From Candidatus Pelagibacter sp. (GTDB lineage Bacteria > Pseudomonadota > Alphaproteobacteria > Pelagibacterales > Pelagibacteraceae): 5,711 bases of DNA. Below, piece by piece: positions 1 to 5,309 of this stretch. Position numbers and translations under genes: made by a program. The stretch is from NCBI GenBank assembly GCA_028227525.1, contig JAOJAE010000033.1, forward strand, positions 1 to 5,711, read 5' to 3'. Numbering within the stretch: position 1 is the stretch's first letter; the number at the start of each line of letters is the position of its first letter. The notes under the pieces were generated by a model. It was given only the letters and a program-made list of their open reading frames with translations, did no database searches and was not told where the DNA came from.

Positions 1-2
1 GT

Positions 3-59
3 TTAAAACGAAAAAAACCAATCGATTTTAAGATTATAAAAGAAGCCTTAGGAGAATAA
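3..59 (+). CDS. C-terminal end of an unidentified upstream gene (partial)
   Basis: Frame 3 is open from the left edge and ends in TAA at 57-59, giving an 18-residue basic tail (LKRKKPIDFKIIKEALGE). I do not recognise the protein. The stop codon directly abuts the TTG start of aspS, and the aspS ribosome binding site lies inside this reading frame. This suggests a co-directional, translationally coupled pair. In many alphaproteobacteria rnd (ribonuclease D) neighbours aspS, but this tail is too short to confirm that and does not obviously resemble an RNase D C-terminus. The frame assignment rests on the gene-boundary geometry and the lack of a better alternative. Confidence 0.45.
   Translation, partial: LKRKKPIDFKIIKEALGE
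50..54 (+). promoter_or_regulatory. Shine-Dalgarno site for the aspS TTG start
   Basis: AGGAG lies five bases before the TTG at 60-62. The protein read from that TTG ([14 protein letters not shown]...) looks like a normal AspRS N-terminus. The site therefore fixes the original aspS start at 60, and shows that the TTG at 291 is an internal codon rather than the natural start. Confidence 0.65.
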
Positions 60-218
60 TTGAATAAGTATAGAACACATAATTGTAATGAATTAAGAAA
101 AGATGATTTAGACAAAGATATTTCTATATCTGGATGGATTAATAAAAAAAGAGATCATGGAAATCTCTTATTTATTGATCTAAGAGATAATTATCAATCA
201 AAAGAAAGTAAGAATTAA
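60..218 (+). pseudogene. aspS: N-terminal fragment of aspS, cut off by an in-frame stop
   Basis: From the TTG at 60 the frame encodes 52 residues and stops with TAA at 216-218. Residues 1-45 fit the start of the bacterial AspRS anticodon-binding OB-fold: the [10 protein letters not shown] opening, then [20 protein letters not shown], the segment that in intact AspRS continues as a G-I/V-x-Q strand. After Asn-Tyr (189-194) the match ends abruptly. The next residues (QSKESKN) are not AspRS. The frame is the same as that of the main aspS body starting downstream, so this is the 5' part of one gene, not a separate gene. Two more in-frame stops follow at 234-236 and 270-272 before AspRS sequence resumes at 273. 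If translated as is, the product would be a non-functional OB-fold stub. Confidence 0.8.
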
Positions 219-278
219 AAAACTCGATACCCCTAAAACCTTAGCAAAAAGGATTTTAATCCAAGAACATAAGCTTTA
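190..278 (+). pseudogene. purN: purN-like fragment embedded in aspS
   Basis: This stretch carries stops in the aspS frame but is open in the +1 frame (190-276). That frame gives a peptide running [16 protein letters not shown] and then TLAKRILIQEHKL. It aligns without gaps to the C-terminal segment of PurN (GAR formyltransferase). As I recall it, the Bacillus subtilis version reads IIAQKAIEIDEHDT followed by LETIEQRIHKLEHKWYP; the shared I-I-x-Q-K, D-T, R-I and E-H-K positions line up. The usual Tyr-Pro after EHKL is absent because the sequence switches back to aspS there. About 30 PurN residues are present, with no start and no catalytic Asn-His-Asp core, so it is a gene scrap. The junction bases ATAATTAT (187-194) and AAGCTTTA (271-278) could belong to either gene, which suggests microhomology. 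The PurN call comes from recalled family sequences and was not searched. Confidence 0.65.
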
Positions 279-290
279 GAAAAAACTCAA

Positions 291-1877
291 TTGGAAACGG
301 TCATTAAAGTTAATGGAAAAGTAGTTAATCGTTCTGATGAAACAATTAATAAAGATATTGAAACAGGGGAGATTGAGGTTGCTATAAAAGAATTTGAAAT
401 ATTAGGAACTTGTAAAGAATTACCAATGCCAGTTTTTAGTGATCAAGAATATGCTGAGGAAATAAGATTAAAATATAGATTTTTAGATTTAAGAAGAAAA
501 AAAATTCATGAAAATATAATTTTAAGATCAAAAGTGATTTCCTATATCAGAAATGAAATGACTCAACTTGGTTTTTTAGAATTTCAAACACCAATTTTAA
601 CATCATCAAGTCCAGAAGGTGCGAGAGATTTCTTAGTTCCAAGTAGACTTAACCCTGGAAAATTTTATGCTTTACCACAAGCTCCTCAACAATTTAAACA
701 ATTAATAATGGTTTCTGGTTTTGATAAATATTTTCAAATTGCACCATGTTTTAGAGATGAAGATGCCAGAGCTGACAGAAGTCCAGGAGAATTTTATCAG
801 CTTGATCTAGAGATGTCTTTTGTAGAACAAGAAGATGTGTTTAACGTTGTTGAAACTTTAATGGTTAATACTTTTAAAAAATTCTCAAATAAAAAATTAA
901 TGTACGATAAATTCCCAAAAATTTCATTTGCTGATGCAATGTTAAAATATGGTAGCGATAAACCAGATTTAAGAAATCCTCTTCTAATTAATGATATAAC
1001 AGAAGTATTTTTAAGAGAAGATGTCTCTTTTGAAATTTTTAAAAAACTAGTAAAATCTGGTTCAAAAGTTAGATGTATTTCGACTAAAAATACCAAAGAT
1101 AAACCAAGAAGTTTTTTTGATAATATTGATAAGTGGGCAAAAGAACAAGGTGCTTCTGGATTAGCATATTTTACTTTTGAAAAAGAGGATCAACTTTCAG
1201 CAAAAGGACCTATTGGAAAGTTTTTTTCTAAAGAAGCTTTAGAAGTAATTATGAAAAATACTAACTCCGAGGTTGGAGATAGTATTTTTATGGCGTGCGG
1301 AAAACAAAATGATTTAGAAAAAATTACTGCACTCGCAAGAGACAAAATAGCTAAAGATTTAGATTTAATTGATGATGATGTGTTTGCATTTTGCTGGATT
1401 GTTGATTATCCAATGTTTGAAAAAGATGAGACAACTAATAAAATAGAATTTAGCCACAATCCTTTTTCTATGCCACAGGGAAATTTAACTGAAGAAAATT
1501 TTGAAAAACCGTTAGATATATTGGCATATCAATATGATATTGTCTGTAATGGTATTGAGCTTTCATCTGGTGCAATAAGAAATCATAAGCCAGAACTTAT
1601 GTATAAATTGTTTTCAATAGCTGGATATGATAAAAAACAAGTAGATGAAAAATTTAGTGGAATGATCAATGCTCTTAGCTATGGAGCTCCCCCACACGGA
1701 GGAATTGCCCCTGGTATTGATAGAATTGTAATGTTGCTAGCAAATGAAAAAAATATCAGAGAAGTTACTATGTTTCCAATGAATCAAAATGCGCAAGACT
1801 TAATGATGAAAGCTCCATCTGAGGTTAGCGAAGAACAGTTAAAAGAACTTGGTTTGGTAATTAAAAATAAAAAATAA
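291..1877 (+). CDS. aspS: Aspartyl-tRNA synthetase, main body of an interrupted gene
   Basis: Class II aminoacyl-tRNA synthetase that charges tRNA-Asp with aspartate in the cytosol. Numbering from the TTG at 291 (528 aa): the second half of the anticodon-binding OB-fold is at about 1-50 and the catalytic core follows. It contains motif 1 (about 94-101, GFLEFQTP), the flipping/aspartate-binding region (ALPQAPQQFKQ, 127-137), motif 2 (FRDEDARADRSPGEFYQLDLE region, about 154-174), the bacterial GAD insertion (about 210-340), the ELSSGAIRNH segment (423-432) and motif 3 (GIAPGIDRIVMLL, 471-483). AspRS sequence actually resumes at 273 (A-L-E-K-T-Q), just after an in-frame stop at 270-272, so the TTG at 291 is only the first permitted start codon and has no visible ribosome binding site. 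An intact gene would run 60-1877 and encode roughly 590-600 aa, the usual bacterial length. As written, the product lacks half of the tRNA-anticodon domain and is probably impaired. The catalytic part itself shows no damage. Confidence 0.9.
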   Translation: METVIKVNGKVVNRSDETINKDIETGEIEVAIKEFEILGTCKELPMPVFSDQEYAEEIRLKYRFLDLRRKKIHENIILRSKVISYIRNEMTQLGFLEFQTPILTSSSPEGARDFLVPSRLNPGKFYALPQAPQQFKQLIMVSGFDKYFQIAPCFRDEDARADRSPGEFYQLDLEMSFVEQEDVFNVVETLMVNTFKKFSNKKLMYDKFPKISFADAMLKYGSDKPDLRNPLLINDITEVFLREDVSFEIFKKLVKSGSKVRCISTKNTKDKPRSFFDNIDKWAKEQGASGLAYFTFEKEDQLSAKGPIGKFFSKEALEVIMKNTNSEVGDSIFMACGKQNDLEKITALARDKIAKDLDLIDDDVFAFCWIVDYPMFEKDETTNKIEFSHNPFSMPQGNLTEENFEKPLDILAYQYDIVCNGIELSSGAIRNHKPELMYKLFSIAGYDKKQVDEKFSGMINALSYGAPPHGGIAPGIDRIVMLLANEKNIREVTMFPMNQNAQDLMMKAPSEVSEEQLKELGLVIKNKK

Positions 1878-1889
1878 AATTATTTTTTA
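1868..1889. terminator. A+T-only palindrome between convergent gene ends, possible bidirectional terminator
   Basis: Two perfect 10-base arms (TAAAAAATAA and TTATTTTTTA) flank a 2-base centre at 1878-1879. The arms contain the stop codons of both convergent genes. The T-run on each strand would serve as a U-tract, but the stem has no G-C pair and is weak. The symmetry is partly explained by both proteins ending in Lys-Lys-stop. It is the only terminator-like structure in this junction. Confidence 0.3.
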
Positions 1890-2704
1890 CCTTTTAAGCT
1901 TATTTTAACATCTGATAGATCTACAAGATTTTTTTTATAATTATTTCTAACAAACCCTTTGCTTGTTATATCTTTTACAATTTTCAATAACTGGTTTTGA
2001 TCTTCAGACTGAGGCTCCTCATTTGAGCTAAGATCTGCACCACCAATAGAAGGTGTGTGGGCTAAATCTTCTCTATTTTGATAAGATATAGCTAATTCTC
2101 TAAAAATATAATCTAATATAGAACTTGCACTTAAAATTCTATCATTACCATGTACTTTACCAGAGGGTTCAAATTTAGTACCAACGAATGCACTTATGAA
2201 TTCGTCTAAAGGAACACCATACTGAAGACCTAATGATACAGCTATTGCAAAATTGTTCATTAGAGCTTTAACTAATTCTCCTTCTTTACTTGTATCGATA
2301 AAAATTTCTCCTATTTTGCCATCTTCATACTCACCTGTATGTAAGTAAACTTTATGGTCTCCAATAGTTGCTTTTTGAATATAACCCTTTCTTCTATCAG
2401 GCATTCCAAATCTTTTACCACCTCTTTCTGAAGGTTTATTAAAATTTGAAATAATACTTTCTTTATTTTGAGAGCTAGTTTGGTTTGTCTCAGCTACTAC
2501 CTCTACTTTATTGCTTTCAATAACTTTATTATTGTTTGGATCTAGACTTTTAGTTTTACGATTATCAAGTTTTACATCTAAAACCTCAAATTTTCCGTCA
2601 TCTCTTTTTTCAAGGTTTTTTAATTCTGTTTCATTTATATCATCTAAGTAATGATTAACTTTAAAAGTACATGTGTAATAAGTCTCAACTAAATATTTTG
2701 CCAT
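1880..2704 (-). CDS. Stand-alone TSCPD-domain protein, related to the C-terminal part of B12-dependent ribonucleotide reductase
   Basis: A 274-aa protein. Residues about 98-205 match the TSCPD domain found near the C-terminus of class II, adenosylcobalamin-dependent ribonucleotide reductase (NrdJ). Landmarks are [12 protein letters not shown] (101-112), [21 protein letters not shown] (117-137), [21 protein letters not shown] (149-169), KFEPSG (177-182) and [14 protein letters not shown] (195-208). The radical-forming catalytic barrel of the reductase is absent. The only cysteine is Cys12, so there is no C-terminal redox Cys pair. Residues 1-55 are a conserved-looking extra N-terminal segment ([16 protein letters not shown]...), 56-97 a polar, probably disordered linker, and 215-274 a charged tail. 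No signal peptide or membrane segment is seen. The start is supported by GGAG four bases upstream. The gene converges on aspS with 2 bp between the stops and diverges from the NDUFA12 gene. The domain call is strong. The cellular role (nucleotide binding, regulation of reductase or something unrelated) cannot be told from sequence. Confidence 0.8.
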   Translation of the reverse strand: MAKYLVETYYTCTFKVNHYLDDINETELKNLEKRDDGKFEVLDVKLDNRKTKSLDPNNNKVIESNKVEVVAETNQTSSQNKESIISNFNKPSERGGKRFGMPDRRKGYIQKATIGDHKVYLHTGEYEDGKIGEIFIDTSKEGELVKALMNNFAIAVSLGLQYGVPLDEFISAFVGTKFEPSGKVHGNDRILSASSILDYIFRELAISYQNREDLAHTPSIGGADLSSNEEPQSEDQNQLLKIVKDITSKGFVRNNYKKNLVDLSDVKISLKGKK

Positions 2705-2708
2705 TTAA

Positions 2709-2712
2709 CTCC
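2709..2712 (-). promoter_or_regulatory. Ribosome binding site of the TSCPD-domain gene
   Basis: Reading the minus strand, GGAG is followed by TTAA and then the ATG at 2704-2702. This is one of the few clear Shine-Dalgarno sequences in the window and supports the chosen start. Confidence 0.55.
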
Positions 2713-2747
2713 AATTTAAATTTTAATTTGAATATTGATTTAATTAA

Positions 2748-2776
2748 TTTATATACAAATCCATATTTTAGTCTAA
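2748..2776 (-). promoter_or_regulatory. Candidate sigma-70-type promoter for the TSCPD-domain gene
   Basis: On the minus strand, TTAGAC (2776-2771) and TATAAA (2753-2748) are separated by 17 bases, which would give a leader of roughly 35-40 bases. A second possible -10 (TATAAT, on the plus strand ATTATA at 2782-2787) lies farther upstream but has a poor -35. The 114-bp gap between the divergent genes (2705-2818) is almost pure A+T, so chance matches are likely. Confidence 0.3.
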
Positions 2777-2791
2777 TTTAAATTATACAAT
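2764..2791 (+). promoter_or_regulatory. Weak candidate promoter for the NDUFA12-DUF2155 pair
   Basis: TACAAT at 2786-2791 could be a -10 element, with only a poor -35 (TATTTT at 2764-2769, spacing 16). It would start transcription about 20 bases before the ATG at 2819. No Shine-Dalgarno sequence precedes that ATG (the leader is A+T only). The main support is that the gene must be transcribed from this divergent gap. Confidence 0.2.
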
Positions 2792-2818
2792 TTTTAATTG
2801 AATAAATAATAAAATTTT

Positions 2819-3175
2819 ATGTTGACACTTTTAAAAAAAATTTTCACTTGGTGGAATCGGGACACCTTTGGCACTAGATTGAAAACAATTTTTTATGGAA
2901 AATTTGTTGGTGAAGATCAACTTGGTAATAAATATTATGAAAGTAAAAGTGGAAAGAGATGGGTTATTTATACAGATACTATCGATGCTTCTAAAATACC
3001 GGTTGAATGGTATTCTTGGATGCATTTTATACCCAATAAAATTGAAAAAACTCATAATCTTGAAAAATATGATTGGCAAAAACCTCATCAATCTAATTTA
3101 ACTGGTACAGAAAAGGCTTATTATCCAAATAAAGATAAAGATGGAATCAAAAAGAAATATTCTAGCTGGAAATAA
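2819..3175 (+). CDS. NADH:ubiquinone oxidoreductase accessory subunit, NDUFA12 (B17.2) family
   Basis: A 118-aa protein of the NDUFA12 family, the small supernumerary subunit of respiratory complex I shared by mitochondria and alphaproteobacteria. It sits on the matrix/cytoplasmic side, where it supports assembly or stability of the peripheral arm. Visible landmarks are the N-terminal WWNRDTFGTRL (12-22), VGEDQLGNKYYES (30-42), GKRWVIYTD (45-53), IPVEWYSWMHF (60-70) and the C-terminal WQKPHQSNLTGTEKAYYP (86-103). Length and motif order fit the family. There is no signal peptide, as expected. The ATG at 2819 gives the usual short N-terminus before the WW motif, although there is no clear Shine-Dalgarno. 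The last 35 bases overlap the start of the DUF2155 gene, so the two are probably co-translated. The nuo operon itself is not in the window. Confidence 0.88.
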   Translation: MLTLLKKIFTWWNRDTFGTRLKTIFYGKFVGEDQLGNKYYESKSGKRWVIYTDTIDASKIPVEWYSWMHFIPNKIEKTHNLEKYDWQKPHQSNLTGTEKAYYPNKDKDGIKKKYSSWK

Positions 3176-3548
3176 TAAATTTAATTTTTATCTATTTGTT
3201 TTTTTAGTTTATTTTTTTTTAACAAACCTCTCAGTTGCTAAAGATAATATAGAAGGCACTTTTACAGATATAAAAATTTTAGATAAAATTAGTTCAAAAA
3301 ATACTTTATTAAAATTAAAAAATGGAGAGTTGATTACTTTTAAAGATCTCTCTATTAAAAGTTTAAAATGCAAAAATTCTGAATTTGATGATAATCCAGA
3401 AATTACTGCTTATATACAGGTAAAAGATTTAACTGATAAAAATAATAATGAAGTTTTTGTATTTAATGGATGGATGTTTTCATCAAGTCCATCAATAACT
3501 CCTTTTGATCATCCGGTATATGATGTTTGGCTTATAAAATGCTATTAG
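3141..3548 (+). CDS. DUF2155-family secreted protein
   Basis: A 135-aa protein with a typical export signal: a basic start, a hydrophobic stretch at about 15-30 (FNFYLFVFLVYFFL) and a likely signal peptidase I site after Ala33 (LSVA/KD). The mature part matches DUF2155: an ILDK strand (46-49), a T-F-K-D-L-x-I segment (66-72), a conserved Cys77, and the diagnostic ending VFNGWMFSSSPSITPFDHPVYDVW (107-130) followed by Cys134. The two Cys could form a periplasmic disulfide (inference). The biochemical function of DUF2155 is unknown to me. The ATG at 3141 is the only start that keeps the whole signal peptide, even though it lies inside the NDUFA12 gene (35-bp overlap, different frame). No strong Shine-Dalgarno is seen, so translational coupling is likely. 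The stop overlaps the convergent accC stop by 4 bp. Confidence 0.85.
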   Translation: MESKRNILAGNNKFNFYLFVFLVYFFLTNLSVAKDNIEGTFTDIKILDKISSKNTLLKLKNGELITFKDLSIKSLKCKNSEFDDNPEITAYIQVKDLTDKNNNEVFVFNGWMFSSSPSITPFDHPVYDVWLIKCY

Positions 3549-4882
3549 ACTATAGTGTCTTTATCTAACCAGCTTACATTAAAGTCAGAATTAATAAATT
3601 TTTTATGGCTAAGTAATTTTTTATGTAGTGGGATAGTAGTTGTAATTCCCTCTATTACAAATTCATCAAGAGACCTATTCATTCTTTGAATTGCTTCAGT
3701 TCTATTTCTTCCATGACAGATTAGTTTGCAAACCATACTATCGTAATAAGGAGTAACTTTATATCCTTGAAAAATTGCACCATCTACCCGTGTTCTAAAA
3801 CCTGACGGTTGATGGCACATACCTATTGTTCCAGGAGATGGTTGAAAGTTTTTACTTGCATCCTCCGCGTTTATTCTACACTCAATTGCATGACCTCTAG
3901 GATTTATATCGCTTTGTTTTAGTGCTGTTTTTCCAGAAAAAGCAATCCAAATTTGTTCTTTAATAATATCGATGCCAGTTACCATTTCTGTTACAGGATG
4001 CTCAACTTGAACTCTCGTATTCATTTCTAGAAAATAAAATTGTCCATCTTCATATATAAACTCTACAGTACCAGCACCCATATAGCCAATTTTTGCAACC
4101 ATCTTTACTGTTTTTTCAAATAAATCTTTTCTTATTTCATCATTTAGTACTGGACTTGGTGTTTCTTCGATTAATTTTTGATGTCTTCTTTGAACAGAGC
4201 AATCTCTTTCATGTAAATGAACAACATTATTTTTACCTGCTAAAATTTGAACTTCTATATGTCTTGGATTTTGAAAAAACTTTTCAATGTAAACTTCATC
4301 GTTACCAAAATATTTTTGTGCCTCTGATTTTGCAGTAGAAAATAAAGTTTTAAATTCTTCCTCTTTGTTTACAATTTTCATGCCTTTACCACCACCACCA
4401 CCTGATGCTTTTATTAAGACAGGAAATCCAATTTTTTTACATAGTTCTTTAGCTTGAGCAATATCAGTAACACCACTCTCGGAACCTTCAATTACAGGTA
4501 ACCCATTCTCTTTTGCAATTCTCTTTGCTTGAATTTTGTCACCCATCATTTCAATATGTTTGGATGATGCACCAATAAAACTTATTTTATTCTCTTCAAG
4601 AATTTTTGCAAAACTTGCATTTTCAGATAAAAATCCATAACCAGGATGTACTGCATCAGCATTAGTGAGCTCTATAGCTGACATCAAATTTGGAATATTT
4701 AAATAACTATTTGCAGGTTGGTGAGAACCTATACATACACTTTCATCTGCCATTCTTACATGCATACTTTCTCTATCAACATCAGAATGTACAGCTACAG
4801 TTGGAATTCCCCATTCTTTACAAGCTCTAATAATTCTAACTGCAATTTCCCCACGGTTTGCAATTAAGATTTTTTTAAACAT
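3545..4882 (-). CDS. accC: Biotin carboxylase subunit of acetyl-CoA carboxylase
   Basis: Carries out the ATP- and bicarbonate-dependent carboxylation of biotin on AccB, the first half-reaction of acetyl-CoA carboxylase in fatty acid synthesis (cytosol). It is 445 aa, full length for the family. The N-terminal domain opens with KILIANRGEIAVRIIRA (4-20) and contains VHPGYGFLSEN (78-88). The ATP-grasp lid has the glycine loop SGGGGGKGMK (160-169). Residues equivalent to known E. coli active-site positions are present with an offset of two: Lys158, His208, Lys236 (HQKLIEE), Glu274, Glu286, Asn288, Arg290 (FLEMNTRVQVEHP) and Arg336 (ECRINAED). The start is 4 bases after the accB stop with a weak AGAG-type ribosome site, so it is part of the aroQ-accB-accC operon. 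In many alphaproteobacteria I would expect aat next to accC. Here accC instead ends overlapping the convergent DUF2155 gene. Confidence 0.97.
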   Translation of the reverse strand: MFKKILIANRGEIAVRIIRACKEWGIPTVAVHSDVDRESMHVRMADESVCIGSHQPANSYLNIPNLMSAIELTNADAVHPGYGFLSENASFAKILEENKISFIGASSKHIEMMGDKIQAKRIAKENGLPVIEGSESGVTDIAQAKELCKKIGFPVLIKASGGGGGKGMKIVNKEEEFKTLFSTAKSEAQKYFGNDEVYIEKFFQNPRHIEVQILAGKNNVVHLHERDCSVQRRHQKLIEETPSPVLNDEIRKDLFEKTVKMVAKIGYMGAGTVEFIYEDGQFYFLEMNTRVQVEHPVTEMVTGIDIIKEQIWIAFSGKTALKQSDINPRGHAIECRINAEDASKNFQPSPGTIGMCHQPSGFRTRVDGAIFQGYKVTPYYDSMVCKLICHGRNRTEAIQRMNRSLDEFVIEGITTTIPLHKKLLSHKKFINSDFNVSWLDKDTIV

Positions 4883-4886
4883 TTGT

Positions 4887-5309
4887 TTACTCTAGAATAA
4901 TAATAGTTTGACCAAACTCGACAGGGTGACCATCTTCAACACAAATTTCTTTTACAACACCATCTGCAGTTGACGGAACATGATTCATTGTTTTCATTGC
5001 TTCAACAATCATAATAGTGTCACCTTTTTTAATTTTTTTACCCACTTCAATAAATTTTTTTGCTCCAGGCTCTGGAGCATGATAAGCAGTTCCAATAATT
5101 GGTGAAGTAATTTCAGTACCAGATTTTACACTTGGTTTTTCAGAAATATTATTCTGAGCATTTGATGTTACAACTGGCTGATTGCTGATAGATACATTGT
5201 TTTTTGAAACTTTAATCTTAGTATCCTTTTCAGTAATTTCTATTTCAGTAAGATTAAACTCATCTAAATAGTTACTTAATTCTTTAATAATACTTTTATC
5301 TATTTTCAT
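4887..5309 (-). CDS. accB: Biotin carboxyl carrier protein of acetyl-CoA carboxylase
   Basis: Carries the biotin that AccC carboxylates and the AccA/AccD transferase then uses to make malonyl-CoA. It is 140 aa. Residues 1-38 form the short N-terminal helix-strand segment typical of AccB, 39-66 a Ser/Asn/Lys linker, and 67-140 the biotinyl (lipoyl-like) domain. The biotin-acceptor Lys106 sits in VEAMKTMNHV (102-111). The 'thumb' that distinguishes AccB from other biotin carriers is present (HAPEPGAKKFIEVG, 77-90). The linker is shorter and poorer in Pro/Ala than in many high-GC relatives. The start codon lies inside the end of aroQ (14-bp overlap) and the stop is 4 bases before accC, consistent with tight co-translation and matched amounts of the two subunits. 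Confidence 0.96.
   Translation of the reverse strand: MKIDKSIIKELSNYLDEFNLTEIEITEKDTKIKVSKNNVSISNQPVVTSNAQNNISEKPSVKSGTEITSPIIGTAYHAPEPGAKKFIEVGKKIKKGDTIMIVEAMKTMNHVPSTADGVVKEICVEDGHPVEFGQTIIILE

Noticed and set aside
195..272. A mobile palindromic element like those in Rickettsia genes
   Set aside because: Those elements keep the host frame open and are strongly palindromic; this stretch has three in-frame stops, only a weak hairpin, and matches PurN in another frame.
291..293. TTG at 291 as the natural start of aspS
   Set aside because: There is no ribosome site upstream, AspRS-like sequence continues before it to 273, and the true N-terminus is found at 60 with AGGAG; it is an internal Leu codon.
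797..1096. Minus-strand open frame of 99 codons inside aspS
   Set aside because: It lies wholly opposite well-conserved AspRS coding sequence (the motif 2 end and GAD region) and encodes no recognisable protein; it is a shadow frame.
2831..3101. Open frames on the minus strand (2831-3091) and in another plus frame (2895-3101)
   Set aside because: Both lie within the clearly recognisable NDUFA12 gene and have no family resemblance or ribosome site.
4093..4338. Plus-strand open frame of 81 codons opposite accC
   Set aside because: It is antisense to the active-site coding region of accC, with low-complexity Phe/Leu content typical of reversed A+T-rich coding DNA.
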